From the NCBI GenBank assembly GCA_023265785.1, contig JAHFSL010000153.1, forward strand, positions 1 through 6,396: a stretch of 6,396 bases of DNA. The letters are read 5' to 3'. Position numbers and translations under genes: made by a program. Position 1 is the first letter of the stretch; each line of letters opens with the position of its first letter. This DNA is from Candidatus Coatesiibacteriota bacterium (GTDB lineage: Bacteria; Oederibacteriota; CAKKQC01). The notes below the pieces were generated by a model that was given only the letters and a program-made list of their open reading frames with translations, was not told where the DNA came from and did no database searches. Shown here piece after piece: positions 5,422 to 6,396 of this stretch.

Positions 5422-6396
5422 ATGCCGCGTGATCGCCGGGGCTTCCATCGCAGGCCTGCACCACGTTTCCTGGCCGTCGCGGCGCTGGCCGCCCTGCTGG
5501 CCGGATGCGGGGGCTACAAGGAGAAGGTCACCGAGCGGGCCGGCGCGACGGGGTTCTGGCACCTGGAGCGGGCGCGCACCGCCCGGTTGTGGGCCCTGCT
5601 GAACCGGATCGGATTCATCGCCTCCCACCTTTCCGACCATGGCTACGAGGGCGACCGGTGGTGGTATGTGTCCCCGCAGGGCCAGCGGACCTTCCTGCGG
5701 GTGGTGAACGGGGTGGCACCGGACGGCCGCGATCCCGACGCCACGTCCTTCGTTCCCAAGGCCATCGAGCAGGCGACGGGCTGGGGTTTCAACGGGCTGG
5801 GGTACGGGGTGGATGTGGCCGGCTGGCTGCCGCGGGCCGAGGCGATGCCGGCGGTCATGACGCTCTCGCTGGACAAGTGGCAGGGGGGCCTGACCCAGGG
5901 GGTCTTTGATGCCTGGTACGGGCCCTCGGTGGCCAAGGCCTGCGAGTCACTGGCGGGATCGCTCAAGGACGCCAAACAGGTGGCGGGGGTGCTCTGGGAA
6001 GCCCAGCCGGTGGCCTCGCCCCGCGCCCTCCTGCTGGCGTTTGCGGCCCTCCGGGCGGATTCCCTCTCGAAAAAGAAACTGGTGTCCTTCATCCGGGACC
6101 AGTGCCGCGGTGACCTCAAGCAGCTGCAGGCGCGCATGCCCTCCATGCGTTCCTTTGATGACCTGGCGGCCCGGACCGTGTGGGACCAGTACGAATTAAT
6201 TGATGCCGATGCGGAGCTCTTTGCGCGGCAGGCCTACGCCGCCTACGGCGGCCGCGTCCAGCAGGAGGTCCATGACCGGTTCCCGAACTTCCTGAACCTC
6301 GGTCCCCTGCTCGACCCCGGCATGCCGGTCGCGGTGATCCAGGCGCTGGCCGCGTATGTGGACGTCCTGACCTTCGCGGTGTGGAGCCCGGATGGC
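5422..6396 (+). CDS. second agarase-like barrel lipoprotein, paralogue of the 2313 gene (3' end outside window)
   Basis: The frame is open from ATG at 5422 to the window edge, 325 residues. It begins with a lipoprotein signal (twin Arg-rich n-region, then LAVAALAALLAGC, C29). The body aligns along its length with the 2313-4328 product: FWHLERARTARL (45-56), DRWWYVSPQGQRTFLRVVNG (78-97), TGWGFNGLGYG (119-129), VLWEAQ (190-195), LSKKKLVSFIRDQCRGDLKQL (215-235), MPSMRSFDDLAA (239-250), VWDQYELIDADAE (253-265), FLNLGP (290-295) and AAYVDVLTFAVWSPDG (310-325). The candidate acid/base is E193, and Trp replaces the clan's usual preceding Asn, as in the paralogue. The region that would hold the nucleophile, and any CBM9-like domain, lies beyond the window. 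Function is inferred to parallel that of the paralogue, with divergence perhaps giving a different ligand or a partner role. It has its own promoter 10 bases upstream. Confidence 0.72.
   Translation, partial: MPRDRRGFHRRPAPRFLAVAALAALLAGCGGYKEKVTERAGATGFWHLERARTARLWALLNRIGFIASHLSDHGYEGDRWWYVSPQGQRTFLRVVNGVAPDGRDPDATSFVPKAIEQATGWGFNGLGYGVDVAGWLPRAEAMPAVMTLSLDKWQGGLTQGVFDAWYGPSVAKACESLAGSLKDAKQVAGVLWEAQPVASPRALLLAFAALRADSLSKKKLVSFIRDQCRGDLKQLQARMPSMRSFDDLAARTVWDQYELIDADAELFARQAYAAYGGRVQQEVHDRFPNFLNLGPLLDPGMPVAVIQALAAYVDVLTFAVWSPDG

Noticed and set aside
1..6396. tRNA, rRNA, CRISPR array, transposase or long repeats
   Set aside because: Reading both strands by eye showed no repeat-spacer pattern, no tRNA-like cloverleaf, no transposase frame and no long direct or inverted repeats beyond the paralogous genes.

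Overview
This is a GC-rich bacterial window with compact coding and no RNA genes, CRISPR arrays or insertion sequences that I can see. The proteins are lipoproteins, Sec-exported beta-sandwich proteins and PorV/UPF0164-like outer-membrane barrels, so the organism is Gram-negative. Agarase-like glycosidase folds joined to CBM9-like domains, next to PorV-like barrels, would fit a PVC-type bacterium (Kiritimatiellota or Verrucomicrobiota) or a similar environmental lineage. That placement is a guess; no marker gene is present.

Layout. Bases 2-208 (+) hold the C-terminal end of an outer-membrane barrel protein that begins before the window. Its tail overlaps, tail to tail, a minus-strand family-4-type glycosyltransferase (103-1266). 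That gene is split by an in-frame TAG at 880-882, exactly where relatives are expected to have Gln. A divergent 118-base spacer (1267-1384) separates it from a second PorV/UPF0164-like barrel gene (1385-2260, +). Next come a large lipoprotein with an agarase-like (GH-A clan) barrel plus a CBM9-like domain (2313-4328, +), an exported protein with two galactose-binding-like (CBM11/CIA30-type) domains joined to it by a GTGA overlap (4325-5413, +), and a second lipoprotein that is a clear paralogue of the first (5422 to the window end, +, truncated).

How the genes may work together. All plus-strand products are predicted to be exported: an outer-membrane barrel, two surface or periplasmic lipoproteins and a carbohydrate-binding-like protein. 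This suggests an envelope-associated glycan-handling locus built partly by duplication. Both lipoproteins keep the Glu expected to be the acid/base but replace the Asn before it, and the complete one has Asp where the nucleophile Glu should be. They may therefore bind rather than cleave, or use altered chemistry.

Expression. The two lipoprotein genes share an identical extended -10 element (TGCTACACTG) that ends only 8-10 bases before the ATG. The 1385 barrel gene has a TTGACG-N17-TAGTGT promoter ending 7 bases before its GTG. These genes are probably transcribed as leaderless or nearly leaderless mRNAs. The internal operon gene instead has Shine-Dalgarno-like sequences.
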